16,339 nucleotides of DNA from an uncultured Roseburia sp. (GTDB lineage Bacteria > Bacillota > Clostridia > Lachnospirales > Lachnospiraceae). The position numbers were made by a program, and so were the translations under genes. Positions 5,917 to 14,300 of the stretch are shown here, piece after piece. The stretch covers positions 1-16,339 of the forward strand of contig CANODN010000016.1 of NCBI GenBank assembly GCA_947564765.1. The letters are read 5' to 3'. How positions within the stretch are numbered: the first letter of the stretch is position 1; every line of letters begins with the position of its first letter. The notes beneath the pieces were generated by a model. It saw nothing but the letters and a program-made list of their open reading frames with translations, had not been told where the DNA came from and ran no database searches.

Positions 5917-8900
5917 ATGGTATTAGAAAACAAAACAAAGGAAACAAATATCGATCAGACAGTGTCGCAGCCGGAAACCGTTTATGTGAATTTTTATGGA
6001 CCAGGGGAGCGTTCCGTTTCCTTTAACGAGCACTGGCGGTTTTATCTGGGAGAATTAAACGGAGCACAGGCCTCGGCCTATAACGATGCTTCCTGGAAAA
6101 ATGTAGATCTTCCCCACGATTACAGTATTGACCAGGGATTTTCTACAGCGGCCCCGGCTGAGCAGGAGAGCGGCTATGTATTGGGTGGCACCGGCTGGTA
6201 CCGGAAAACCTTTCGGCTTTCTTCCGATCTGGCAGATAAAGTAGTCAGTGTGGAGTTTGACGGCGTTTATATGAATGCCGCCGTTTATTTAAACGGCGTG
6301 CAGCTGGGAACTCATCCCTATGGCTATACGCCCTTTTCCTTTGTTCTGCCGAAGGAAAACCTGAATTTCGGCGACAGGGAAAATGTATTGGCAGTCAAGG
6401 TGGAGCATAAGCAGCCTTCCAGCCGCTGGTATTCGGGAAGCGGCATTTACCGTGATGTGAAATTGACGGTTACGGACCCGGTCCATGTATCTTATTGCGG
6501 AACGACGGTAACGACGCCGGATATTGCAGAGGGAATCGGTACGGTCAATGTCGTTACTTCCGTAAAAAATGAAAGCGGTACGGCAAAACGGGTTTCTGTC
6601 CGCCAGACTGTTTATGAAAAGGGCAAAGCAGATGCGGCAGTGACAGGAGAAAAAACAGCAGTGCAGTCTGTTGCAGCAGGAGCCTGGAGCAAAATTGCAT
6701 CGGCTGTTATGGTTGCAAATCCAAAGCTCTGGTCTGTGGATACGCCGAATCTGTATATAGTACGCACAGAAGTATTTGCAGATGATACTGTGGTAGATAC
6801 CTATGATTCCGAGTTTGGATTCCGTTGGGTAAATTTTACAAAGGACAACGGATTTTTCTTAAACGGAAAAAATATGAAATTAAAGGGTGTGTCCATGCAC
6901 CACGACCAGGGAGGGCTGGGTTCCGAAGCATGGCGCCGCGCAATCGAGCGTCAGGTGGAAAAGCTGCAGCAAATGGGCATCAATGCGATTCGTGTCACAC
7001 ACAATCCGGCGTCTCAGGTATTGATTGATCTCTGCAATGAAAGAGGCGTTCTTCTGGTGGAAGAAGCTTTTGACTGCTGGCTCTCCGGAAAGGCCGGAAA
7101 TACAGAAGACTATGGAAAATGGTTTGAGCAGGCAATTGAAACAGGCAACAGGATTGTCGGAGGCGCAGAAGGCGAGCAGTGGGCGGAATTTGATTTGAAG
7201 GCCATGGTAAAGCGGGGGAAAAATGCACCTTCGATTATCATGTGGAGCCTTGGAAACGAAGTGTTCCAGCAGTTGATTGACAGCAGCATGAACCACCGTT
7301 TTCCGGAAACGGCAAAACAATTGATTACCTGGGTAGGAGAAGAGGATGCAACCCGTTTTGTTACTTTTGGAGACAATCAGGTAAAAGGCGATGTCTGGGC
7401 TGATAATGCGCAGGTAAAAACGGCACTGGAATTTGCCAGGGCAAATGAATACGGCGTTCCCGGCGGACTGGTGGGATTTAATTACGGAAACGCTGGACAG
7501 ATCAGCAGCGGACACAGCAGAGATTGGCTGGTTTATGGCTCCGAAACGGCATCAGCCGTCAATAGCCGCGGCGTTTACGACAGGAAAAACAGCAACAGTG
7601 ACGGAAATACAGGAGATCGGAGACTGACTTCTTATGATAAAAGCGCCGTAGCCTGGGGGCATACGGCAGGGGACGGTCTTTGGATTACGATGCGGCAGGC
7701 ATTTAATGCAGGCGAGTTTGTATGGACAGGATTTGATTATATTGGTGAACCGACGCCGTATAACTGGCAGGGAACCGGAGCAAACGGCACATGGCCGAAT
7801 ATTGCGAAGAATTCTTACTTTGGAATAATTGATACGGCAGGTTTTCCAAAGGACAGCTTTTATCTGTATCAGAGCCAGTGGAACGATAAGCTGCATACGC
7901 TTCACGTGCTGCCGGTATGGAATCGGGATGAAATTATGATAGACAGCAGCGGAAAAGCGGAGGTTGTTGTTTACAGTGACGCTCCGGTGATTAAGCTTTA
8001 TTTAAACGGAGCGGAAATAGGTACTGCAACGGCAGAGCATACCGATACGCCCACCGGAGGCTATCAGAATTATACAACAGGGACCGGATGCTTTGATACG
8101 GAAAAAGCAAGGGGCAGCAGTTTTACATCCTTGTTTGCAACATTTCAGGTGCTGTATGAAGAAGGAAAGCTGGAAGCAAAGGCGTTTGACGAAGAAGGAA
8201 ATGAGATTACCGATACAGACGGACGCAGTTTTGTGGAAACAACGAAAAGTGCGGCAAAGCTTACGGCAGAGGCAGACCGCGGGGCGATTACGGCAGACGG
8301 CAGAGATTTAAGCTATATTACCATTGATGTAACGGACAAAGACGGAAAATTTGTCAATGGGGCAGAGCCGGAGATTGCAGTGTCCGTAGAGGGCGCCGGC
8401 GTACTTTTGGCTTTGGATAACGGTGTGCAGAACGATGTAACGCCCCATGGCAAACCATATCGAAAAGCCGGAAAAGGCAAGCTTCTGGCAATCGTGCAGT
8501 CAACGAAAACGCCGGGCAGCTTTACCGTGACGGCAAAAGCGGAGGGGTGCGCTTCTGCTTCTGTAACAGTGCAGACAACAGAAAAAAGTTTATCTCCTGT
8601 GACAAAGCGTGTTGTAAGCTATGAAATTTCCAGGCAGTACTATGTAAAAAAGGGTACGAATCCCACCTTGCCGGATTTGGTAAAAGTAAATTATACAGAC
8701 GGCAGTTGGGAAACAAAAGCAGTGACCTGGGATGCCCTGCCGGAAACGTCGGAGACGGTTTATGCCGTATATGGTACGGCAGCAGACGTGAATCTGCGGA
8801 TTTCGGTTTATATTACCGTCATCGGAGAGATAGCAGCGATTTTGAATTATTCTGCGGCAGTCGGAAAAGATTCCGGGCTTTCCCTTCCCACAGCGCGCCC

Positions 8901-9759
8901 GGCAGTTATGGCAGACGGCGCCATTCATCCGGCGGAAATTCCGGTTACATGGAAGGTTCCGGCGGATGTGACAAGTACGGCAGGTATAAAAGAAATCAAA
9001 GGAACGGCAGATGTATTTGGCGAAAGCTTTGAGGTGACGGCTTTCATACGTGTGACGGCGGGCAGTTATACAGACGGTGACGAGGCGCTTCCAAATGTGC
9101 CGGAAATGTATGTGAATGGCGTTTCCAGCAAGGAAAGCGGCAGTGTGGCGGAAGTTTTAGCGAAACTTCAGGGTGATAAAGCCTCGAAAACAGACGCTGC
9201 ATGGAGCGGGCAGGGAACACTGGATTTCCGACTGGATACGGCGATTGAATTAAAGGATATTACGCTATATTTGAAGGATGCGGCGCCGACAGCCGATGCG
9301 ATGCAGATTTATTCTTCCGATGACAACGGCGCAAGCTGGAAACAGGCAGACTGCAAGATCAGTAATAAACGAAAAGACGGTATAACGGTTCGCACGTTTA
9401 CACCGAACGATACCGTTTCGGAGACGTATTTCCGTGTGGAATTTACGGAAATGACAACTCTTCTGGACATGGAAATGAATACAAGGATTCCTGTATTTTC
9501 AGTGGGAGAAGATGCGGAGCTTTCTTATTTGAAAGCGGGCGGACATATTGCAGATGCGGCAGCGCTTGCCAGGGGCTGGTTCGGCGTGGAGGAGGAAAGT
9601 CTTGGTGCAGCCGATATTAAAGCAGTTGGAAAAGACAATGCAAGCGTTACCATTCTTCCCAAAGATGCGGAGAATATTGTAAGAATTTTGTTGGAATCGG
9701 AAGATCACAGCAAGAGGAACACATACAAGGTTATGTTTGGTAAAGATAAGAAAAATTGA
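5917..9759 (+). CDS. Glycoside hydrolase family 2 beta-galactosidase-like enzyme (BgaA-type), multidomain, no signal peptide
   Basis: Predicted exo-acting beta-galactosidase of family GH2, 1280 residues. In order: sugar-binding jelly roll (about 20-190, with PSSRWYSGSGIYRDV), Ig-like domain (about 190-300), TIM barrel (about 305-650), DUF4982-like and GH2 C-terminal domains (about 675-890), two bacterial Ig-like group-4-type domains (about 898-1047), a discoidin-like module (about 1063-1190) and a short tail. The acid/base is Glu448 in WSLGNE and the nucleophile Glu543 in YGSETAS. The core strongly resembles streptococcal BgaA, which cuts terminal beta-1,4-galactose, but the exact substrate here is inferred. 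The start at 5917 is chosen because AGGAGG (5901-5906) lies ten bases upstream; the ATG at 5893 lacks such a site. Neither start, nor the open frame back to the TAG at 5839, gives a signal peptide, so the enzyme appears cytoplasmic despite surface-type modules. The ROK gene follows after 64 bases. Confidence 0.9.
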   Translation: MVLENKTKETNIDQTVSQPETVYVNFYGPGERSVSFNEHWRFYLGELNGAQASAYNDASWKNVDLPHDYSIDQGFSTAAPAEQESGYVLGGTGWYRKTFRLSSDLADKVVSVEFDGVYMNAAVYLNGVQLGTHPYGYTPFSFVLPKENLNFGDRENVLAVKVEHKQPSSRWYSGSGIYRDVKLTVTDPVHVSYCGTTVTTPDIAEGIGTVNVVTSVKNESGTAKRVSVRQTVYEKGKADAAVTGEKTAVQSVAAGAWSKIASAVMVANPKLWSVDTPNLYIVRTEVFADDTVVDTYDSEFGFRWVNFTKDNGFFLNGKNMKLKGVSMHHDQGGLGSEAWRRAIERQVEKLQQMGINAIRVTHNPASQVLIDLCNERGVLLVEEAFDCWLSGKAGNTEDYGKWFEQAIETGNRIVGGAEGEQWAEFDLKAMVKRGKNAPSIIMWSLGNEVFQQLIDSSMNHRFPETAKQLITWVGEEDATRFVTFGDNQVKGDVWADNAQVKTALEFARANEYGVPGGLVGFNYGNAGQISSGHSRDWLVYGSETASAVNSRGVYDRKNSNSDGNTGDRRLTSYDKSAVAWGHTAGDGLWITMRQAFNAGEFVWTGFDYIGEPTPYNWQGTGANGTWPNIAKNSYFGIIDTAGFPKDSFYLYQSQWNDKLHTLHVLPVWNRDEIMIDSSGKAEVVVYSDAPVIKLYLNGAEIGTATAEHTDTPTGGYQNYTTGTGCFDTEKARGSSFTSLFATFQVLYEEGKLEAKAFDEEGNEITDTDGRSFVETTKSAAKLTAEADRGAITADGRDLSYITIDVTDKDGKFVNGAEPEIAVSVEGAGVLLALDNGVQNDVTPHGKPYRKAGKGKLLAIVQSTKTPGSFTVTAKAEGCASASVTVQTTEKSLSPVTKRVVSYEISRQYYVKKGTNPTLPDLVKVNYTDGSWETKAVTWDALPETSETVYAVYGTAADVNLRISVYITVIGEIAAILNYSAAVGKDSGLSLPTARPAVMADGAIHPAEIPVTWKVPADVTSTAGIKEIKGTADVFGESFEVTAFIRVTAGSYTDGDEALPNVPEMYVNGVSSKESGSVAEVLAKLQGDKASKTDAAWSGQGTLDFRLDTAIELKDITLYLKDAAPTADAMQIYSSDDNGASWKQADCKISNKRKDGITVRTFTPNDTVSETYFRVEFTEMTTLLDMEMNTRIPVFSVGEDAELSYLKAGGHIADAAALARGWFGVEEESLGAADIKAVGKDNASVTILPKDAENIVRILLESEDHSKRNTYKVMFGKDKKN

Positions 9760-9784
9760 CATTGTGGAAGAGTAATGATATGCT
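9756..9784 (+). promoter_or_regulatory. Promoter of the ROK regulator gene
   Basis: TTGACA (9756-9761) overlaps the stop codon of the GH2 gene. After 17 bases comes TATGCT (9779-9784), preceded by TG at 9776-9777 as in extended -10 promoters. The predicted start of transcription falls at the beginning of the palindrome 9791-9805, so the regulator can block its own synthesis. Confidence 0.6.
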
Positions 9785-9790
9785 TAGAAA

Positions 9791-9805
9791 GTTAATTGAC
9801 TTAAC
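9791..9805. promoter_or_regulatory. ROK operator, copy 1 (GTTAA-N5-TTAAC)
   Basis: GTTAA TTGAC TTAAC is a 15-base interrupted palindrome, flanked by AAA on the left and AAAT on the right. It lies 18 bases before the ROK start codon, just after the predicted -10 element. A near-identical site at 11167-11181 stands before the giant secreted-protein gene. The shape fits TTA-rich operators known for ROK (XylR/NagC) repressors. Confidence 0.7.
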
Positions 9806-9823
9806 AAATCGAGGGAGATACAT

Positions 9824-11044
9824 ATGCAAAATTACAGTAGATATGCCAGTATGAATCAGGAAAGGCAACAGCAGATCAACCGCTCCTTAGTCATCAATCT
9901 TCTGCGTCAGGAAAAGCTGTGTTCCAGAGCAGATCTGGCCAAACTGTCGGGACTGAAACGAGCCACGATTACAAATATCATCAATGAATTTATGGAATAT
10001 GACTTAGTCGTCGAGGAAGGAATTTTGGATGGTGCGAAAGGGCGGCGTTCCATCGGTATCCGGATCAATGGCCAGAAATACCGGACGATTGGCGTCATGA
10101 TTACAAGACAGTATTACAGCATCGGAATGCTGGGGCTTTCCGGTGAGGTTTATAAAACCAGGACATATCAGATCGAACAGGGCAGAAAGCCGGACAGAGT
10201 CATTGAAGAAATGAAAAACAGCATTCAGAGGATGATAAGCGAAGAGCAGGGCAGTCAGGTTCTTGCTATGGGGATTGCAGTTCCCGGACCTTATGAACGC
10301 TGCGGAGATAAAATGATATTTGTAACGAATCTGGAGGGCTGGGACGGTATCGAGATTGCGATGTATATGAAACGGGATTTTGATATTCCTGTTTTTGTGG
10401 AAAATGATGCGAATGCCGGCGCATGTGCTCAGCTCTGGTTCCGGAAAGGACAGCTGGGACAGCAGAATCTCGTATATGTAGTAGCCGGACAGGGAATCGG
10501 CTGCGGAATTATTTTAAGCGGTGAGCTTCAAAAAGGAAGTATCGGTATATCGGGGGAGATCGGACATACCTCCATTGATTATCAGGGACCGGAATGCGAG
10601 TGCGGAAACAGAGGATGCCTGGAAAAATATTGTTCCAGCATTGCAATTATGAATTATGTCAGAGAACGTCTGAAAAAAGGGGAAAGCTCCATGCTGAATA
10701 TGGATTCTGATTTTTCGGATTTTAAAGAAGCGGTCAGAGCAGGGGATACTCTGGCGAAGGAAGAATACCGCAAGGCCTGTGAGTTTCTGGCAGTGGGCGT
10801 TGTCAATCTGATTAATCAGATCAATCCAGGTACGGTGGTGATCGGAGATGTTCTGACAGAGGTAGAGCCGGAAATGCTCCTTGAGGTAGTCAGGGAACGG
10901 ATTAAAAAGACGGTTCGGCCGATGATCTGGAGATATCTTACGATAGAATTAAATCAATTGGAATATAATCCGATTATGATTGGCGCAGGCGTAATAGCGG
11001 CACAGGAAGTGTTTGAAAATCCCATCAGTTATATGGAAAAATAA
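9824..11044 (+). CDS. ROK-family transcriptional repressor (NagC/XylR type)
   Basis: Sugar-responsive DNA-binding repressor, 406 residues, normal for ROK regulators. A winged helix-turn-helix occupies about residues 18-75 (SLVINLLRQEKLCSRADLAK, then RATITNIINEF). The ROK sensor fold follows, with VENDANAGA near residue 193 in the sugar-binding site and the structural zinc site His248, Cys258, Cys260 and Cys265 in GH-x9-CECGNRGC. The DxGxT phosphate loop of true ROK sugar kinases is absent, which with the N-terminal helix-turn-helix marks it as a regulator rather than a kinase. It lies directly after the GH2 gene but has its own promoter. GTTAA-N5-TTAAC sites precede this gene and the next one, implying autoregulation and control of the giant protein. 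Its effector is probably a sugar from the same pathway (inference). Confidence 0.92.
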   Translation: MQNYSRYASMNQERQQQINRSLVINLLRQEKLCSRADLAKLSGLKRATITNIINEFMEYDLVVEEGILDGAKGRRSIGIRINGQKYRTIGVMITRQYYSIGMLGLSGEVYKTRTYQIEQGRKPDRVIEEMKNSIQRMISEEQGSQVLAMGIAVPGPYERCGDKMIFVTNLEGWDGIEIAMYMKRDFDIPVFVENDANAGACAQLWFRKGQLGQQNLVYVVAGQGIGCGIILSGELQKGSIGISGEIGHTSIDYQGPECECGNRGCLEKYCSSIAIMNYVRERLKKGESSMLNMDSDFSDFKEAVRAGDTLAKEEYRKACEFLAVGVVNLINQINPGTVVIGDVLTEVEPEMLLEVVRERIKKTVRPMIWRYLTIELNQLEYNPIMIGAGVIAAQEVFENPISYMEK

Positions 11045-11057
11045 TAGGAGAGTGTAT

Positions 11058-11096
11058 ACCCGGTTTTTTGGAAAAAGGAAGACCGGGTGTTTTTTT
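11058..11096 (+). terminator. Intrinsic terminator after the ROK gene
   Basis: ACCCGGT (11058-11064) pairs with ACCGGGT (11082-11088), with an inner T-run facing an A-run, followed by a T-tract at 11090-11096. It begins 14 bases after the ROK stop and separates this unit from the giant gene. Confidence 0.88.
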
Positions 11097-11137
11097 GTGC
11101 AAATTAACCAAAAAAGGTTTTTGGGATTGACAGATCA

Positions 11138-11166
11138 TGGACAACATGATAGCATTCTCTTATAAA
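11138..11166 (+). promoter_or_regulatory. Promoter of the giant secreted-protein gene
   Basis: TGGACA (11138-11143) is followed after 17 bases by TATAAA (11161-11166); each hexamer is one base from consensus. An alternative pair, TTGACA (11127-11132) with TAGCAT (11150-11155), overlaps it. An ATCATG-N5-CATGAT inverted repeat (11134-11150) lies within this region and could be a second regulatory site. The leader would be about 140 bases. Confidence 0.6.
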
Positions 11167-11181
11167 GTTAAATGAATTAAC
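11167..11181. promoter_or_regulatory. ROK operator, copy 2 (GTTAA-N5-TTAAC)
   Basis: GTTAA ATGAA TTAAC matches copy 1 in both half-sites and in the flanking AAA...AAAT. It touches the end of the predicted -10 element, so it would cover the transcription start and act as a repressor site. The rest of the leader (11182-11313) shows only weak 5-6 bp hairpins at 11219-11232 and 11259-11280. Confidence 0.7.
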
Positions 11182-11313
11182 AAATACACTAAATAAACTG
11201 ATAAAATCAATAGACAAAAAACAGTGCTGTTTGTAAATTCAGTGAGGGCGTGTTTTGAGAATTTTCGATACGGGAAATTCCAAAAGGGTATCAGAAAAAC
11301 GGAGGACAGGGTT

Positions 11314-14300
11314 ATGTTAAAAAAATGGAAACAAAAGATCAGGAGGCTGCTTAGTCTTGCGCTGACGGGAGCATTGGTTTTGGGCACAGCACCGGTGGCA
11401 GTATCGGCTGCATCAGGAATCGAAGCAGAAGACGGTGCACCGCAGGATGTCTATGGAAGTGTAACGGAAGCGCCGGATATTGTAAATCTGACAGTAAACG
11501 GAGAGGGTGACTGGGTGCATTTTAACAGCCGTCAAACTGACGCATGGGAACGGAAAAATATCAAAACACCTTTGATTCAGGAGGCAGTGCTGTTAGGCGA
11601 GCCGGAAAATCTGGCAACGGATACCAAATCTAATTTTGTATACAGTGACGGAACGAATCAGGAAAATTCCGCTGCAAATAATCATATTGGTCTGATTTTA
11701 TATGGCCAGGGCAATGGTCTGCGCTTTGAAGTGCCGGGCAGTCCGGAGGAACAGATTTTAAGGCTTTACATTGGTTCGTGGGCATCGGAAGTGGAAGTTA
11801 CGCTGTCAGTCAATGAAGAGATTGTTTATACGGAGACTTATGGAAAAAGTGAAACAACTTCGGGTGCAGAGAATTTTGAACATGAAATTCATTACAAGAC
11901 ACCATCGGCGCAGGATAAAGTATCTGTTCAGGTGAAGATGACAAAGCTGTATGACCAGAGTTGGGGAAATATTAATCTGCAGGCAATTGCGTTGGCGAAG
12001 TCCGGTGAAAATCCGGAGTCAGGGATAACGGTATCTGTACTGGAAAATAAACCGGAAATTTCTCTTTCGGAGGAGGGAAATGTAGACTGGATGTACTTTA
12101 ACAGTACGGAACTAATCAATTATGAGTATAAAAATATACCGGATTCTTATCTTGGAAATGTTACGGCATTTGTAGAGGCGAGCGGACTGACAGGAGACCG
12201 GTTTGTATCATTTCAGTATCAGGATGGAACATTAAAAGAATCAAATGCGGATAGCTATCTGTCAGAAAAAAGAGGAATTATTTTCAACCATGCGAACAAT
12301 GGAATGAGCTTTGATGTGAAAGGCTGCACGCACGACAGGACGCTGAGGGTATATATGGGTGCTTATGCGGCAACGGTGGAAGTGAGTATTTATCTGAATG
12401 ATCAAGAAGCGCCGCTGGACAGTGCAGAATACACCAGTACTGCATCAGAGGCACGTATGGCGGAAATTCGGCTGCGGACGGCATATCCGGAGGATGTGAT
12501 TCATGTACATATTACAGTAAAAGCAGTAACAGATGCTGCATATGGAAGTGCAAGCGTACATGCCGTGACATTGTATGATGAAAATCCGCCTGAAATAGAA
12601 AAGCCGGATTATTCCCAGGAAGTACTGGGAGACGAAACCGGAACGATTCAGGTCGATCATGCCAAAGGAAAAATAAACTCCCTGCAGTTTAAGGAAACAG
12701 ACGGAAACTGGCTGGAAGTTCCGTTTCAGAAAAACGGCGCTTACGCGGGACCGGCCTGGAAAATTAATGGAGCAGTACTTAGAGTTGTTCGAGAAGAAGA
12801 TGATCCGCATACTTATACAGCCCAGAAAAACGGTATTACTTATAAACTGCATTATGGAATCTCTGCAGACGGGATTCTGACGGTAACGGCATCTGTGGAA
12901 AACAATACGGATGAAGTGTTTGAACCGGATCAGGCAAGTATTGTACTGGGATTAAATACCTATATGGAAGATACTTATGACAGCTATAAAGGGTTGTTTT
13001 TCCCGACGCTTCTACGCTGTGAAAAGACACATCTCTGGGGATATATGGAGAGTCCGGGCAAAAAAGTGGTTTCTCTGGCAGTGGATGCGCCGGTATCATC
13101 GTATCATCTGGAATACCAGAGCGGACAGCACAGGATCTATACGGCAATACTGGATATGATGCAGAGAGACGAGACGCTTCCGGAACGTCATCCGAGAAAT
13201 AATTACGCATTAAAAGCAGGTGAGTCCAGAAACTGGAATATTAAAATGAAGGTTTCAAAGGATGTAGACAGTGTGAAAGAAGATATAGAGAAAATGCTGC
13301 AGGCACCAGTCATCGATGCAGACCGCTATACGATTGGAGCAGGCGAGACGTCAAATATTACGGTTTATGCTGCAGATACACCGGAACCAATGGAAGTGAC
13401 TGCACCAAACGGAAAAGTCAGTGAACTGGAATTGACGAAAGTAAAAGACGGTGTATATACGGCTTCTCTTACACCGGATGATATCGGTGTTTACAAGTTG
13501 ATTGTCCGTGCAGGAGATTACCAGTCGGAGGCAATGATTACACTGCGTCAGACCTGGAAATGGTATATGCAGAAGGCAAAGGAAGCGGCAATCAGCCATC
13601 CGGCTAAAGGCGCTGACTGTGCGGAGTCCTGGTATAATCTTTATACGGCTTATCTGGGAGAAAAATATTTTCCGGATGAAGAGCAGAGACGGATTATTGA
13701 CAATAAGTTTGAAGAAATTTATGAGAGGGTAATCCGTTACGATGAAAACGGCGTACCGGAAAGGAACCCAAACAGGATACAAAATCACAGTACGACACTT
13801 GGAATCCTGGTGGATAAATATGAAGCACAGAAAGATACAAAGGATCTGATTTTGGCTGCTAAGATTGCAGATTATTTGATTAGCCGGCAGAATGCATCAA
13901 CTGGAGCTTATATGGGACCGAGTGGAGATTATACATCGGTTATCTATCCGGCAAAATCAATAATGGAGCTGATGAAGCAGGAAGCGAAACTGATCGAAGC
14001 ACAGGATACATCCTACGACTGGAGTGCATGCTACAGCAAGCAATACGATTCAGTGAAACGGGCAATGGATAATCTTGTAGAGTTGAAAGGGGATCTGCAT
14101 ACAGAGGGACAGCTTACTTTTGAAGACGGTGCATTCTCATGTTCGGCGACACAGCTTTCCGAATTTGCCTTGATGCACAAAGAAGGAAGCGCAGAGCGCG
14201 AAAAGTATATGCAGAGTACACTGGATTATTTAAATAAGCATCAGGCGTTGGAGCAGGAAATTATACCGGATTCCAGAATTAACGGAGGTTCCCTGCGGTT

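Noticed and set aside
6880..7515. A 211-codon minus-strand open frame opposite the GH2 gene
   Set aside because: It lies opposite the conserved catalytic barrel, lacks family features and has no promoter; it is a shadow of the GH2 coding sequence.
9824..11044. ROK protein as a sugar kinase
   Set aside because: The DxGxT phosphate-binding motif is absent and an N-terminal helix-turn-helix is present, so it is a regulator.
11224..11313. Thirty-residue N-terminal extension of the giant protein
   Set aside because: It would hide the signal peptide behind a non-signal segment; the ATG at 11314 has GGAGGA in place and begins a textbook signal peptide.
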